64,000 nucleotides of DNA from Streptomyces changanensis. Lineage in GTDB: Bacteria > Actinomycetota > Actinomycetes > Streptomycetales > Streptomycetaceae. The DNA lies in assembly GCF_024600715.1 (NCBI RefSeq), contig NZ_CP102332.1:5084001-5148000 (forward strand). The letters are read 5' to 3'. Position 1 is the first letter of the stretch; each line of letters starts with the position of its first letter. The position numbers and the translations under genes were made by a program. This document shows positions 18,782 through 27,073 of the stretch, piece after piece. The notes below the pieces were generated by a model. It was not told where the DNA came from. It searched no databases and worked only from the letters and a program-made list of their open reading frames with translations.

Positions 18782-21244
18782 TCACGCCCCTTGCGCGACG
18801 GGTCCCGCCAGTACTGCCACCGGCCTGACCAGCGGCGTGCCCGAGCCGTCCCGGCGCGGGTCGACGTCCGGCAGCTCGACCGGCATCCCGTTCTTCTGGG
18901 CCGCCTTGGCCGGCGCCGCGCCCGCCCAGGCCAGCACCAGCACGTCCTCGCCCTTCAGGAACCGCTGGCAGCGCACGCCGCCGGTCGCCCGCCCCTTGCG
19001 CGGGTACTGGTCGAACGGCGTCAGCTTCGCCGACGTACCGATCGAGGCGTCCAGCTGTCCGGTCGCGCCCGCCACCGTGAACACGAGGGCGTCCGCCGCC
19101 GGGTCGACCACGGTGAACGAGAGGACCCGCGCGCCCGCCGCCAGCTTGATCCCCGCCACGCCGCCCGCGGGACGGCCCTGCGGGCGCACCTGGGCGGCCT
19201 GGTAGCGCAGCAGCTGCGCGTCGGACGTGATGAAGACGAGGTCCTCCTCGCCGGTCCGCAGCTCGGCGCCGCCGACGACCCGGTCGCCCTCCTTGAGGGT
19301 GATGACCTCCAGCTCGTCCTTGTTCGCCGGGTAGTCGGGCACGACCCGCTTCACCACCCCCTGGAGCGTGCCCAGCGCGAGGCCGGGCGACGACTCGTCG
19401 AGCGTGGTGAGGCAGACGACCGTCTCGTCCTTCTCCAGCGTCAGGAACTCCGCCAGCGGCGCGCCACCCGAGAGGTTCGGCGCCGTCGCCGTGTCCGGCA
19501 GCTGCGGAAGGTCGATCACCGGGATGCGCAGCAGCCGCCCGCCGGACGTCACCGCGCCGACCGTGCCGCGCTGCGTCGCCGGCACGGCCGACACGATGAC
19601 GTCGTGCTTCACGCGCTTGCCCTCGTCCTCCGGCAGCGGCTCGGCCGTCGCCGTGCGCGCCAGCAGGCCCGTCGAGGACAGCAGCACCCGGCACGGGTCG
19701 TCGGCGACCTCCAGCGGGACGGCCGCGGCGGGGGAGCCCGCCGACTGGAGCAGGACCGTGCGCCGCTCGGTGCCGAACTTCTTCGCCACGGTGGCCAGCT
19801 CCGACGAGACCAGCCGGCGCAGCTCCGCGTCCGACTCCAGGATGCGCGTCAGCTGCTCGATCTCGCCCTTCAGCCGGTCCCGCTCACCCTCCAGCTCCAG
19901 CCGGTCGAACTTGGTGAGGCGGCGCAGCGGCGTGTCGAGGATGTACTGGGTCTGGACGTCGCTCAGCGAGAACCGCTCGATCAGCCGCTCCTTGGCCTGC
20001 GCGGAGTTCTCGCTCGACCGGATCAGCCGGATCACCTCGTCGATGTCGATGAGCGCCACCAGCAGCCCCTCGACCAGGTGCAGCCGGTCCCGCTTCTTGC
20101 CGCGCCGGAACTCGCTGCGCCGCCGCACCACCTCGAAGCGGTGGTCCAGGTAGACCTCCAGCAGCTCCTTGAGGCCCAGCGTGAGGGGCTGGCCGTCGAC
20201 CAGGGCGACGTTGTTGATGCCGAAGGACTCCTCCATCGGCGTCAGCTTGTACAGCTGCTCCAGCACGGCCTCGGGGACGAAGCCGTTCTTCACCTCGATG
20301 ACCAGCCGCAGTCCGTGCTCGCGGTCGGTGAGGTCCTTGACGTCGGCGATGCCCTGGAGCTTCTTCGCGCCGACCAGGTCCTTGATCTTGGCGATGACCT
20401 TCTCCGGGCCGACCGCGAACGGCAGCTCCGTGACGACGAGGCCCTTGCGGCGCGCCGTCACGTTCTCCACCGTCACCGTCGCGCGGATCTTGAACGAGCC
20501 GCGGCCCGACGCGTACGCGTCCCGGATGCCCGAGAGGCCCACGATCCGGCCGCCGGTCGGCAGGTCCGGGCCGGGCACGAAGCGCATGAGCGTCTCGAGG
20601 TCGGCGCCGGGGTGCTTGATCAGGTGCCGGGCGGCGGCGATGACCTCGCCCAGGTTGTGCGGGGGCATGTTGGTGGCCATGCCGACGGCGATCCCGGAGG
20701 CGCCGTTGACCAGCAGGTTCGGGAAGGCGGCGGGGAGGGCGATCGGTTCGCGCTCCTGCCCGTCGTAGTTCGGGACGAAGTCGACGGTGTCCTCTTCGAT
20801 CGACTCCGTCATCAGGGACGTCGCGTCGGCCATCCGGCACTCGGTGTACCGCATGGCCGCCGGCGGGTCGTCGTTGCCGAGGGAACCGAAGTTGCCGTGG
20901 CCGTCGACGAGGGGCACGCGCATCGAGAAGGGCTGCGCCATGCGCACCAGCGCGTCGTAGATCGACGCGTCACCGTGCGGGTGGAGCTTGCCCATCACCT
21001 CACCGACGACCCGGGCGCACTTGACGAAGCCGCGCTCGGGACGCAGCCCCATCTCGTTCATCTGGTAGACGATCCGGCGGTGCACGGGCTTCATGCCGTC
21101 CCGTGCGTCCGGCAGGGCCCGGGAGTAGATCACCGAGTACGCGTACTCGAGGAAGGAGCCCTGCATCTCGTCGACGACGTCGATGTCGAGGATGCGCTCC
21201 TCGAAGTCGTCGGGCGGCGCGGTCTTCGTGCTGCGGCGGGCCAT
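18782..21244 (-). CDS. parC: DNA topoisomerase IV-type subunit A (ParC/GyrA2)
   Basis: This 820-residue type IIA topoisomerase breakage-reunion subunit has the catalytic Tyr133 in [10 protein letters not shown]. The quinolone-region helix is [17 protein letters not shown] (about 88-104). A tower and coiled-coil region follows, with a beta-propeller-like C-terminal domain carrying repeats such as [12 protein letters not shown]. Pairing with ParE in the same neighbourhood supports a decatenase role; the cell also needs a separate gyrase, which is not in this window. The ATG at 21244 (minus strand) has AAGGAG about ten bases upstream. It is divergent from the M16 peptidase genes. Confidence 0.95.
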   Translation of the reverse strand: MARRSTKTAPPDDFEERILDIDVVDEMQGSFLEYAYSVIYSRALPDARDGMKPVHRRIVYQMNEMGLRPERGFVKCARVVGEVMGKLHPHGDASIYDALVRMAQPFSMRVPLVDGHGNFGSLGNDDPPAAMRYTECRMADATSLMTESIEEDTVDFVPNYDGQEREPIALPAAFPNLLVNGASGIAVGMATNMPPHNLGEVIAAARHLIKHPGADLETLMRFVPGPDLPTGGRIVGLSGIRDAYASGRGSFKIRATVTVENVTARRKGLVVTELPFAVGPEKVIAKIKDLVGAKKLQGIADVKDLTDREHGLRLVIEVKNGFVPEAVLEQLYKLTPMEESFGINNVALVDGQPLTLGLKELLEVYLDHRFEVVRRRSEFRRGKKRDRLHLVEGLLVALIDIDEVIRLIRSSENSAQAKERLIERFSLSDVQTQYILDTPLRRLTKFDRLELEGERDRLKGEIEQLTRILESDAELRRLVSSELATVAKKFGTERRTVLLQSAGSPAAAVPLEVADDPCRVLLSSTGLLARTATAEPLPEDEGKRVKHDVIVSAVPATQRGTVGAVTSGGRLLRIPVIDLPQLPDTATAPNLSGGAPLAEFLTLEKDETVVCLTTLDESSPGLALGTLQGVVKRVVPDYPANKDELEVITLKEGDRVVGGAELRTGEEDLVFITSDAQLLRYQAAQVRPQGRPAGGVAGIKLAAGARVLSFTVVDPAADALVFTVAGATGQLDASIGTSAKLTPFDQYPRKGRATGGVRCQRFLKGEDVLVLAWAGAAPAKAAQKNGMPVELPDVDPRRDGSGTPLVRPVAVLAGPVAQGA

Positions 21245-21422
21245 CGCTGCTGCGGCTCCTTCACCAAGGTGGATCTGACGCCGACCATTGTGGACCGTCC
21301 CACTGACAGGACCGACCGCGACCCGGAAGAGGGACCCCGCAGCTTGCCGGGAACTTCGCCGCGCGGTGGCGCGCTTGCATACAGTGGCAGGACTTTTCCA
21401 TGACGCGATCGAAGGGACGTAC

Positions 21423-22778
21423 ATGCCCATGGGTCACACGGCCACGGCCGAGGCCGGCTCCGGCGGCCTGACAGCGACCGAGCACCGGCTGGCCAACGGC
21501 CTGCGCGTGGTGCTCTCCGAGGACCACCTGACCCCGGTCGCCGCGGTGTGCCTCTGGTACGACGTCGGCTCCCGCCACGAGGTCAAGGGCCGCACCGGCC
21601 TGGCGCACCTCTTCGAGCACCTGATGTTCCAGGGTTCCCAGCAGGTCCGGGGGAACGGGCACTTCGAGCTGGTGCAGGGCGCCGGCGGCTCGCTCAACGG
21701 CACCACCAGCTTCGAGCGCACCAACTACTTCGAGACCATGCCCGCCCACCAGCTGGAGCTCGCGCTCTGGCTGGAGGCCGACCGCATGGGCTCCCTGCTC
21801 GCCGCCCTGGACGACGACTCGATGGAGAACCAGCGGGACGTCGTCAAGAACGAGCGCCGCCAGCGGTACGACAACGTCCCGTACGGCACCGCGTTCGAGC
21901 GGCTGACGGCCCTCGCCTACCCGGACGGCCACCCCTACCACCACACGCCGATCGGCTCGATGGCGGACCTGGACGCGGCCACCCTCGACGACGCCCGCGC
22001 CTTCTTCCGCACGTACTACGCGCCGAACAACGCCGTGCTGTCCGTCGCCGGCGACATCGACCCGGAGCAGACGCTCGCCTGGGTCGAGAAGTACTTCGGC
22101 TCCATCCCGGCCCACGACGGCAAGCCCGCCCCGCGGGACGGCACGCTGCCGGACGTCATCGGCGAGCAGCTCCGCCAGGTCGTCGAGGAGGACGTCCCCG
22201 CGCGCGCCCTGATGGCCGCCTACCGCCTCCCGCACGATGGCACGCGCGCGTGCGACGCCGCCGACCTCGCGCTGACCGTCCTGGGCGGCGGCGAGTCGTC
22301 CCGGCTGCACAACCGGCTCGTCCGTCGCGACCGCACCGCCGTCGGCGCGGGCTTCGGCTTGCTGCGGCTGGCCGGCGCCCCCTCGCTCGGCTGGCTGGAC
22401 GTCAAGACGTCCGCCGGCGTGGAGGTGCCGGAGATCGAGGCGGCCGTGGACGAGGAGCTCGCCCGGTTCGCCGCCGAGGGCCCCACGGCCGAGGAGATGG
22501 AGCGGGCCCAGGCGCAGCTGGAGCGCGAGTGGCTGGACCGCCTCGGCACGGTCGCCGGCCGCGCGGACGAACTGTGCCGCTTCGCCGTCCTCTTCGGTGA
22601 CCCGCAGCTCGCCCTCACCGCCGTCCAGCGCGTCCTGGACGTCACCGCGGACGAGGTCCGGGAGGTCGCCGCCCAGCGGCTGCGCCCGGACAACCGCGCG
22701 GTGCTCGTCTACGAGCCCGCCAAGGGCGCCGACGGCGACCCGACCGACAGCGACGACGAGGAGGGTACGGACCAGTGA
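21423..22778 (+). CDS. M16-family zinc metallopeptidase, catalytic member
   Basis: This 451-residue inverzincin has the inverted zinc motif HLFEH (His62, Glu65 catalytic, His66). A downstream Glu in the NERRQRY segment (about residue 144) is the third ligand. Two homologous M16 halves are present. It resembles processing peptidases that cut peptides or unfolded proteins. The next gene encodes a partner lacking HxxEH, so the pair probably forms a heterodimer of one active and one inactive subunit. The ATG at 21423 has AAGGGA a few bases upstream. The start codons overlap (GTGA), so the two are co-translated. No signal peptide is evident, so a cytoplasmic location is likely. Confidence 0.92.
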   Translation: MPMGHTATAEAGSGGLTATEHRLANGLRVVLSEDHLTPVAAVCLWYDVGSRHEVKGRTGLAHLFEHLMFQGSQQVRGNGHFELVQGAGGSLNGTTSFERTNYFETMPAHQLELALWLEADRMGSLLAALDDDSMENQRDVVKNERRQRYDNVPYGTAFERLTALAYPDGHPYHHTPIGSMADLDAATLDDARAFFRTYYAPNNAVLSVAGDIDPEQTLAWVEKYFGSIPAHDGKPAPRDGTLPDVIGEQLRQVVEEDVPARALMAAYRLPHDGTRACDAADLALTVLGGGESSRLHNRLVRRDRTAVGAGFGLLRLAGAPSLGWLDVKTSAGVEVPEIEAAVDEELARFAAEGPTAEEMERAQAQLEREWLDRLGTVAGRADELCRFAVLFGDPQLALTAVQRVLDVTADEVREVAAQRLRPDNRAVLVYEPAKGADGDPTDSDDEEGTDQ

Positions 22779-24172
22779 GCGACGCTGCCGTGTCTCTGAC
22801 CAGCATGGAATTCCACCCGCAGCCGCAGGCCGGCGCGCCCCGCGTGTGGGCCTTCCCCGCCCCGGAGCGGGGCCGGTTGGACAACGGGCTGACCGTCCTG
22901 CGCTGCCACCGTCCCGGCCAGCAGGTCGTCGCCGTGGAGATCGTCCTGGACGCCCCGCTGGACGCCGAGCCGGAGGGCCTCGACGGCGTCGCCACGATCA
23001 TGGCGCGCGCCCTGTCCGAGGGCACCGACAAGCACTCCGCGGAGGAGTTCGCCGCGGAGCTGGAGCGCTGCGGCGCGACGCTCGACGCGCACGCCGACCA
23101 CCCGGGCGTGCGGGTCTCGCTGGAGGTGCCGGCCTCCCGGCTGCACAAGGCCCTCGGGCTGCTCGCCGAGGCGCTGCGGGCCCCCGCCTTCGTCGACGGC
23201 GAGGTCGAGCGCCTCGTGCGGAACCGGCTCGACGAAATCCCGCACGAGACGGCCAATCCGGCGCGCCGCGCCGCCAAGCAGCTCTCCGCCGAGCTGTTCC
23301 CGGCCACCTCGCGCATGTCCCGCCCCCGTCAGGGCTCCGAGGACACCGTCGCCCGGATCGACGCCGCGGCCGTGCGCGCCTTCTACGAGGCCCACGTCCG
23401 TCCCGCGTCGGCGACGGCGGTCGTCGTCGGCGACCTGACCGGGATCGACCTGGACGCCGTCCTCGCCGACACGCTCGGCGCGTGGACGGGCGACGCGCCC
23501 CGGGAGCGCGCCGCGTCGGCCGTCACCGCCGACGACACCGGTCGCGTCGTCATCGTGGACCGGCCGGGAGCCGTGCAGACGCAGCTGCTCATCGGCCGCG
23601 TCGGCCCCGACCGGCACGACAGCGTGTGGCCGGCCCAGATCGTCGGCACGTACTGCCTGGGCGGCACCCTCACCTCGCGCCTGGACCGCGTCCTGCGCGA
23701 GGAGAAGGGCTACACCTACGGCGTGCGGGCCTTCGGCCAGGTCCTGCGGTCGCTGCCGGACGGTTCGGGCGCGGCGATGCTCGCCATCAGCGGCTCGGTG
23801 GACACCCCCAACACCGGCCCCGCCCTGGAGGACCTGTGGAAGGTGCTGCGGACCCTCGCGGCCGAGGGGCTGACCGACGCGGAGCGTGACGCCGCCGTGC
23901 ACAACCTGGTGGGCGTCGCGCCGCTCAAGTACGAGACGGCGGCGTCCGTCGCGGCCACGCTCGCCGACCAGGTGGAGCAGCACCTCCCGGACGACTTCCA
24001 GGCCCGGCTGTACCAGCGCTTGGACGCGACGGGCACGGTGGAGGCCACGGCCGCGGTCGTGAGCGCCTTCCCGCAGGACCGCCTCGTCACCGTGCTCGTG
24101 GGTGACGCCGCGCGGATCAAGGCGCCGGTGGAGGCGCTCGGCATCGGTGAAGTCACCGTCGTCGCCGGCTGA
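22775..24172 (+). CDS. M16-family peptidase-like protein, non-catalytic partner
   Basis: This 465-residue M16 fold lacks the HxxEH zinc motif; the equivalent region reads EGLDGVATIMARALSEG. It keeps the Arg/Tyr substrate-binding block of the C-terminal half (REEKGYTYGVRAF). It overlaps the catalytic M16 gene by four bases (GTGA), indicating a tightly coupled pair. By analogy with mitochondrial-type M16 heterodimers it would shape the chamber and bind peptides. A clear 11-bp terminator follows. Confidence 0.9.
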   Translation: MSDAAVSLTSMEFHPQPQAGAPRVWAFPAPERGRLDNGLTVLRCHRPGQQVVAVEIVLDAPLDAEPEGLDGVATIMARALSEGTDKHSAEEFAAELERCGATLDAHADHPGVRVSLEVPASRLHKALGLLAEALRAPAFVDGEVERLVRNRLDEIPHETANPARRAAKQLSAELFPATSRMSRPRQGSEDTVARIDAAAVRAFYEAHVRPASATAVVVGDLTGIDLDAVLADTLGAWTGDAPRERAASAVTADDTGRVVIVDRPGAVQTQLLIGRVGPDRHDSVWPAQIVGTYCLGGTLTSRLDRVLREEKGYTYGVRAFGQVLRSLPDGSGAAMLAISGSVDTPNTGPALEDLWKVLRTLAAEGLTDAERDAAVHNLVGVAPLKYETAASVAATLADQVEQHLPDDFQARLYQRLDATGTVEATAAVVSAFPQDRLVTVLVGDAARIKAPVEALGIGEVTVVAG

Positions 24173-24245
24173 TTGACACCCGGTCCGGAGCCGCGGCGCG
24201 CGGAACCTCGGGTTCCCGCCGGCCCCGGCACTCGGAGGGGCACAC

Positions 24246-24279
24246 GGAGCCCCGGCGTCCCCAGGGATGCCGGGGCTCC
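24246..24279 (+). terminator. Terminator of the M16 pair
   Basis: Eleven-bp arms GGAGCCCCGGC / GCCGGGGCTCC surround a 12-base loop and are followed by a pyrimidine-rich stretch, 74 bases after the stop codon. Confidence 0.88.
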
Positions 24280-24361
24280 TCCCTTCCTCGGCCGGGTGTC
24301 CGTTTTGTGGGCAAGGTGGGGTGTCTGCACTGTGGCGTGCGCTACAAAAAACCGTGTCCGT

Positions 24362-24391
24362 TTGGTTATTGGAAGATCAGCCACTTAGCGT
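24362..24391 (+). promoter_or_regulatory. Probable promoter of the riboswitch-M23 transcript
   Basis: TTGGTT (24362-24367) and TAGCGT (24386-24391) are spaced 18 bases, in a locally AT-richer stretch just upstream of the riboswitch. This would give a leader of about 215 bases. Confidence 0.4.
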
Positions 24392-24440
24392 CTTAGTCGC
24401 TGTCCGCCCGCATGATCCGCCGCACCCGCGGCATCGGGCA

Positions 24441-24599
24441 GCGATCGCCGAATCCCCGTCAGGCGCGAGCCTGGGGAACCGGGGACCCACCGTCCCCTGG
24501 GGTGAATCGGACGCCTTCGCCACCGCGCGGAGGGGCCCGTAGGAGACCTTCCTGCTCCGAACCCGTCAGCTAACCCGGTAGGCGAGAGGGAAGGAAAGG
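24441..24599 (+). promoter_or_regulatory. Cyclic di-AMP riboswitch (ydaO/yuaA class)
   Basis: The leader shows the class landmarks in order. ATCGCCGAATCC lies at the 5' side, then GGGGAACCGGGGACCC, then GGGGTGAATC, and a long 3' block including CTTCCTGCTCCGAACCCGTC, AGCTAACCCGGTAGGC and GAGAGGGAAGG. In Streptomyces this riboswitch is known upstream of cell-wall lytic genes such as rpfA and M23 peptidases and switches expression off when c-di-AMP is high. The 3' end lies close to the ATG of the M23 gene, so control may act by attenuation or at the ribosome site. Confidence 0.88.
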
Positions 24600-24612
24600 A
24601 CACATCCACTTC

Positions 24613-25416
24613 ATGGCGTTCACCCGTGCCGCCGGGAAGCACCGCGCCCCCAGCCGTCTGAGCCGCAAGAGCGCCCACGCCGCCGGCGTCGCCGCACTCG
24701 CCACCTCCGGCGTCATCGGAACCCTCGCGTCCCCGGCCTTCGCCGCCGAGGCCGACCGGACCGCGGCCCCGGAGGACGCCGGGCTCACCACCGCCATCGC
24801 CGACTACGAACTGGCCGACGAGGTCGCGGACCAGGCGTCGGCGCAGGAGCTGGCCGCCGAGGTCGCCGAGCGCCAGGCGGAGGCCGAGATGGCCGCCAAG
24901 CGCAACGCCGAGGCCCGCGCCGAGGCGGCCCGCAAGGCCGAGGCCCGCGCCGAGGCCGCCCGCGAGGCGCAGGAGCGCGCCGACCGCGAGGCCGAGCGCA
25001 AGCGTCTGAACAGCTTCACGCTGCCCGTCGCCGGCTCGTACGTCTCCACCGCCTACCAGTCGGGCGGCGCGCTGTGGTCCTCCGGCAGCCACTCCGGTGT
25101 CGACTTCCACGCCGCCTACGGCTCCACCGTCGTCTCCGTGGGCCTCGGCACCGTCGTCGAGGCCGGCTGGGGCGGCGCCTACGGCAACAACGTCGTCATC
25201 CGCATGAACGACGGCACCTACACCCAGTACGGCCACCTCGCCTCGGTCAGCGTCTCCGTCGGCCAGAGCGTCGCGCCGGGCCAGCAGATCGGCGTCTCCG
25301 GTTCCACCGGCAACTCCACGGGCCCGCACCTCCACTTCGAGGCCCGCACGAGCGCCGAGTACGGCTCCGACATCGACCCGGTGTCCTACCTCCGGGCCCG
25401 CGGCGTCAACGTCTGA
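24613..25416 (+). CDS. Secreted M23-family cell-wall endopeptidase (LytM domain)
   Basis: This 267-residue pre-protein has a long Streptomyces-type signal peptide ending near PAFA-A (residue 44/45). An Ala/Glu/Arg-rich coiled coil follows (about 75-130), then a LytM/M23 domain. Zinc ligands are visible: His160 and Asp164 in HSGVD, and His241 in HLHFE, with His208 and His239 as catalytic residues. It should cleave peptidoglycan cross-links outside the membrane. Expression is governed by the upstream c-di-AMP riboswitch. This fits the genus theme of tying muralytic enzymes of germination and growth to c-di-AMP. Two strong hairpins follow. Confidence 0.94.
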   Translation: MAFTRAAGKHRAPSRLSRKSAHAAGVAALATSGVIGTLASPAFAAEADRTAAPEDAGLTTAIADYELADEVADQASAQELAAEVAERQAEAEMAAKRNAEARAEAARKAEARAEAAREAQERADREAERKRLNSFTLPVAGSYVSTAYQSGGALWSSGSHSGVDFHAAYGSTVVSVGLGTVVEAGWGGAYGNNVVIRMNDGTYTQYGHLASVSVSVGQSVAPGQQIGVSGSTGNSTGPHLHFEARTSAEYGSDIDPVSYLRARGVNV

Positions 25417-25431
25417 CCCGCCACCCGCTCA

Positions 25432-25467
25432 CGGAGGCCCCCGCTCGCCGACGAGCCGGGGCCTCCG
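25432..25467 (+). terminator. Terminator of the M23 gene
   Basis: Ten-bp outer arms CGGAGGCCCC / GGGGCCTCCG enclose an inner GCTCG/CGAGC stem with a CCGA loop, 15 bases after the stop. Confidence 0.9.
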
Positions 25468-25485
25468 CACCATTGTGGCCCCCAG

Positions 25486-25518
25486 GGGTGTCCCGCCGAA
25501 CAGGTCGGCGGGACACCC
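25486..25518 (+). terminator. Second tandem hairpin after the M23 gene
   Basis: A perfect 14-bp stem (GGGTGTCCCGCCGA and its complement) has a five-base loop and sits 18 bases beyond the first terminator. It could act as a back-up or as a barrier before the GntR gene. Confidence 0.75.
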
Positions 25519-25669
25519 TCCCGCGCGCCCGCGCACGTCCAAAAAAGCACCATGAATTCCGGCCCGGCATCGGAAAATCGGTGTGCTTGCCATAGAGTCA
25601 CCGCAACAGCGTCGAACTCCTGGGTGTCGCGCGGATTAAACGGTGGGCGGAGCGGTTCGGAGGTTCGGT

Positions 25670-26347
25670 ATGCGCATTCCCGCGCATTCGGTGTGCACGG
25701 CGATCCGGGCGGACATCGTCTCCGGGGCGCTGCCGCGCGGCAGCCGCCTGACGGAGGAGCAGCTCGCCCGCCGCTACGGCGTCTCCCGCGTACCGGTCCG
25801 CGAGGCATTGCGCACGCTGGAGTCCGAGGGCTTCGTCACCTCCCGCCGTCACGTCGGCGCCTGCGTCGCCGAGCCCTCCGAGCAGGAGGCCGCCGACCTC
25901 CTGGAGATGCGCGCGCTGCTGGAGCCGCTGGGCGCCGCCCGTGCCGCCCAGCGGCGCACCGACGCCCACCTGAAGGTGCTGCGCGGCCTCGTCCGGCTCG
26001 GCCAGGAGGGGGCCCGCCGCGGCCCCGGTGAGGACCTGCGGGCGCTCGGGGGCTGGTTCCACGAGACGCTCGCCCAGGCGTCGGCGAGCCCCGGCCTCAC
26101 CTCGCTGCTCACCCAGCTGCGCCACAAGATCGCCTGGATGTACGTGGTGGACGAGCCCGCCCACCCGACGGACGCCTGGGCCGAACACGGCGCCATCGTC
26201 GACGCCGTCGCCCGCGGCGACGCCGAGCGCGCCCGGGCGCTCACCGCGCAGCACGCCGAACGCTGGCGCGGCTCCCACCGGCTGCGCCGCGCGAACGGTG
26301 TGAGGGGTTCGCAACCTCCCGTAAACACGGCCGGCGCACGGCATTAA
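25670..26347 (+). CDS. GntR-family transcriptional regulator (FCD type)
   Basis: This 225-residue regulator has an N-terminal winged helix (LARRYGVSRVPVREALRTLES, about 32-52) and an all-helical FCD ligand domain (LLEMRALLEPLGA, WFHETLAQASASPG, EHGAIVDAVARGD). The His residues of the FCD part may bind a metal. The ATG at 25670 has GGAGG six bases upstream and is preferred over an in-frame GTG at 25643. It stands alone between the M23 gene and ptsH. Its target is unknown; carbon-acid metabolism is typical of the family. Confidence 0.9.
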   Translation: MRIPAHSVCTAIRADIVSGALPRGSRLTEEQLARRYGVSRVPVREALRTLESEGFVTSRRHVGACVAEPSEQEAADLLEMRALLEPLGAARAAQRRTDAHLKVLRGLVRLGQEGARRGPGEDLRALGGWFHETLAQASASPGLTSLLTQLRHKIAWMYVVDEPAHPTDAWAEHGAIVDAVARGDAERARALTAQHAERWRGSHRLRRANGVRGSQPPVNTAGARH

Positions 26348-26599
26348 CAGCGGCCTCGTATACAAAAAGGGCGAGCGCGGCCCGAATCTTTTCGCCTCCG
26401 CCGGGCGCCCGGAATGGGGGCGGCTGCGGAACGCGGTGCGGGAAATGGTGGCGGGGATGCGCGACGACGCGACGCCGGCATGTCGTAATGCGTCGACGGC
26501 CGGGAATTCATCCGGGGAAAGCGCCCGTCCGCCCTGGTAATCCCTCTCGCGCCGGGAATTCCCCTCCGGCTGCCCGCGCGCCCGCCCCGGCAACGAGAA
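26348..26599. other. Intergenic stretch without a recognisable gene
   Basis: About 250 bases lie between the GntR gene and the ptsH terminator, which converge. There is an AT-richer CGTATACAAAAAGG patch just after the stop codon and two GGGAATTC words. No supported gene or site is seen. Confidence 0.4.
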
Positions 26600-26631
26600 G
26601 AGCCGCACCCCCCGACCAGGGGGTGCGGCTC
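26600..26631 (-). terminator. Terminator of ptsH
   Basis: Arms of 13 bp (GAGCCGCACCCCC and complement) enclose a six-base loop, 28 bases past the ptsH stop on the minus strand. Confidence 0.9.
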
Positions 26632-26659
26632 CGTGTTCCGTGGTGCTGCCGGGGGACCG

Positions 26660-26947
26660 TCAGACGGTCTCGGGCAGCTCCTCCATGCCTTCGGCGACCA
26701 GCTTCGCCAGGCGGTCCAGCGCCGCCTCCGCGTCCGCGCCCTCGGCGTCGGAGGCGAGCACGACCTCCTCGCCGCCCTGCGCGCCGAGACCCAGCACGGC
26801 GAGCATCGACGCGGCGTTGACCGGGGTGCCGCCGGCCTTGGCGATCGTCACGGGGACGCCCGACGCCGTGGCGGCACGGACGAAGATGGAGGCGGGGCGG
26901 GCGTGCAGGCCCTCGGCCCAACCCACGTTGACGCGGCGCTCAGCCAT
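26660..26947 (-). CDS. ptsH: HPr phosphocarrier protein of the PTS
   Basis: This 95-residue HPr accepts phosphate from enzyme I and passes it to EIIA proteins for N-acetylglucosamine, fructose and similar sugars. His15 in GLHARP is the PTS phosphosite. Ser47 in NAASMLAV occupies the regulatory serine position of Gram-positive HPr, although HPr kinase is generally absent from Streptomyces. The ATG at 26947 has GAAGGG upstream and gives the usual N-terminus. A dre operator upstream indicates DasR control, as described for ptsH in S. coelicolor. It is monocistronic here. Confidence 0.96.
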   Translation of the reverse strand: MAERRVNVGWAEGLHARPASIFVRAATASGVPVTIAKAGGTPVNAASMLAVLGLGAQGGEEVVLASDAEGADAEAALDRLAKLVAEGMEELPETV

Positions 26948-26970
26948 GGTGTTGCCCTTCACGTGCTAGT

Positions 26971-26986
26971 GGTTGTCTAGACCAGT
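26971..26986 (-). promoter_or_regulatory. DasR-responsive element (dre) upstream of ptsH
   Basis: On the minus strand it reads ACTGGTCTAGACAACC, matching the dre consensus ACTGGTCTAGACCAGT at 14 of 16 positions including the TGGTCTAGAC core. It lies 24 bases upstream of the ptsH start. DasR, the GlcNAc-phosphate-responsive GntR repressor, is known to bind such a site before pts genes. Confidence 0.85.
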
Positions 26987-27073
26987 CTCCCATATGCGGA
27001 AGAGTGGTGGAACCCGGCTCGACGTGCCTGCCGACCCCCTCCCGCACCACGCCGCGCGCCGTACCCTTGGCCC

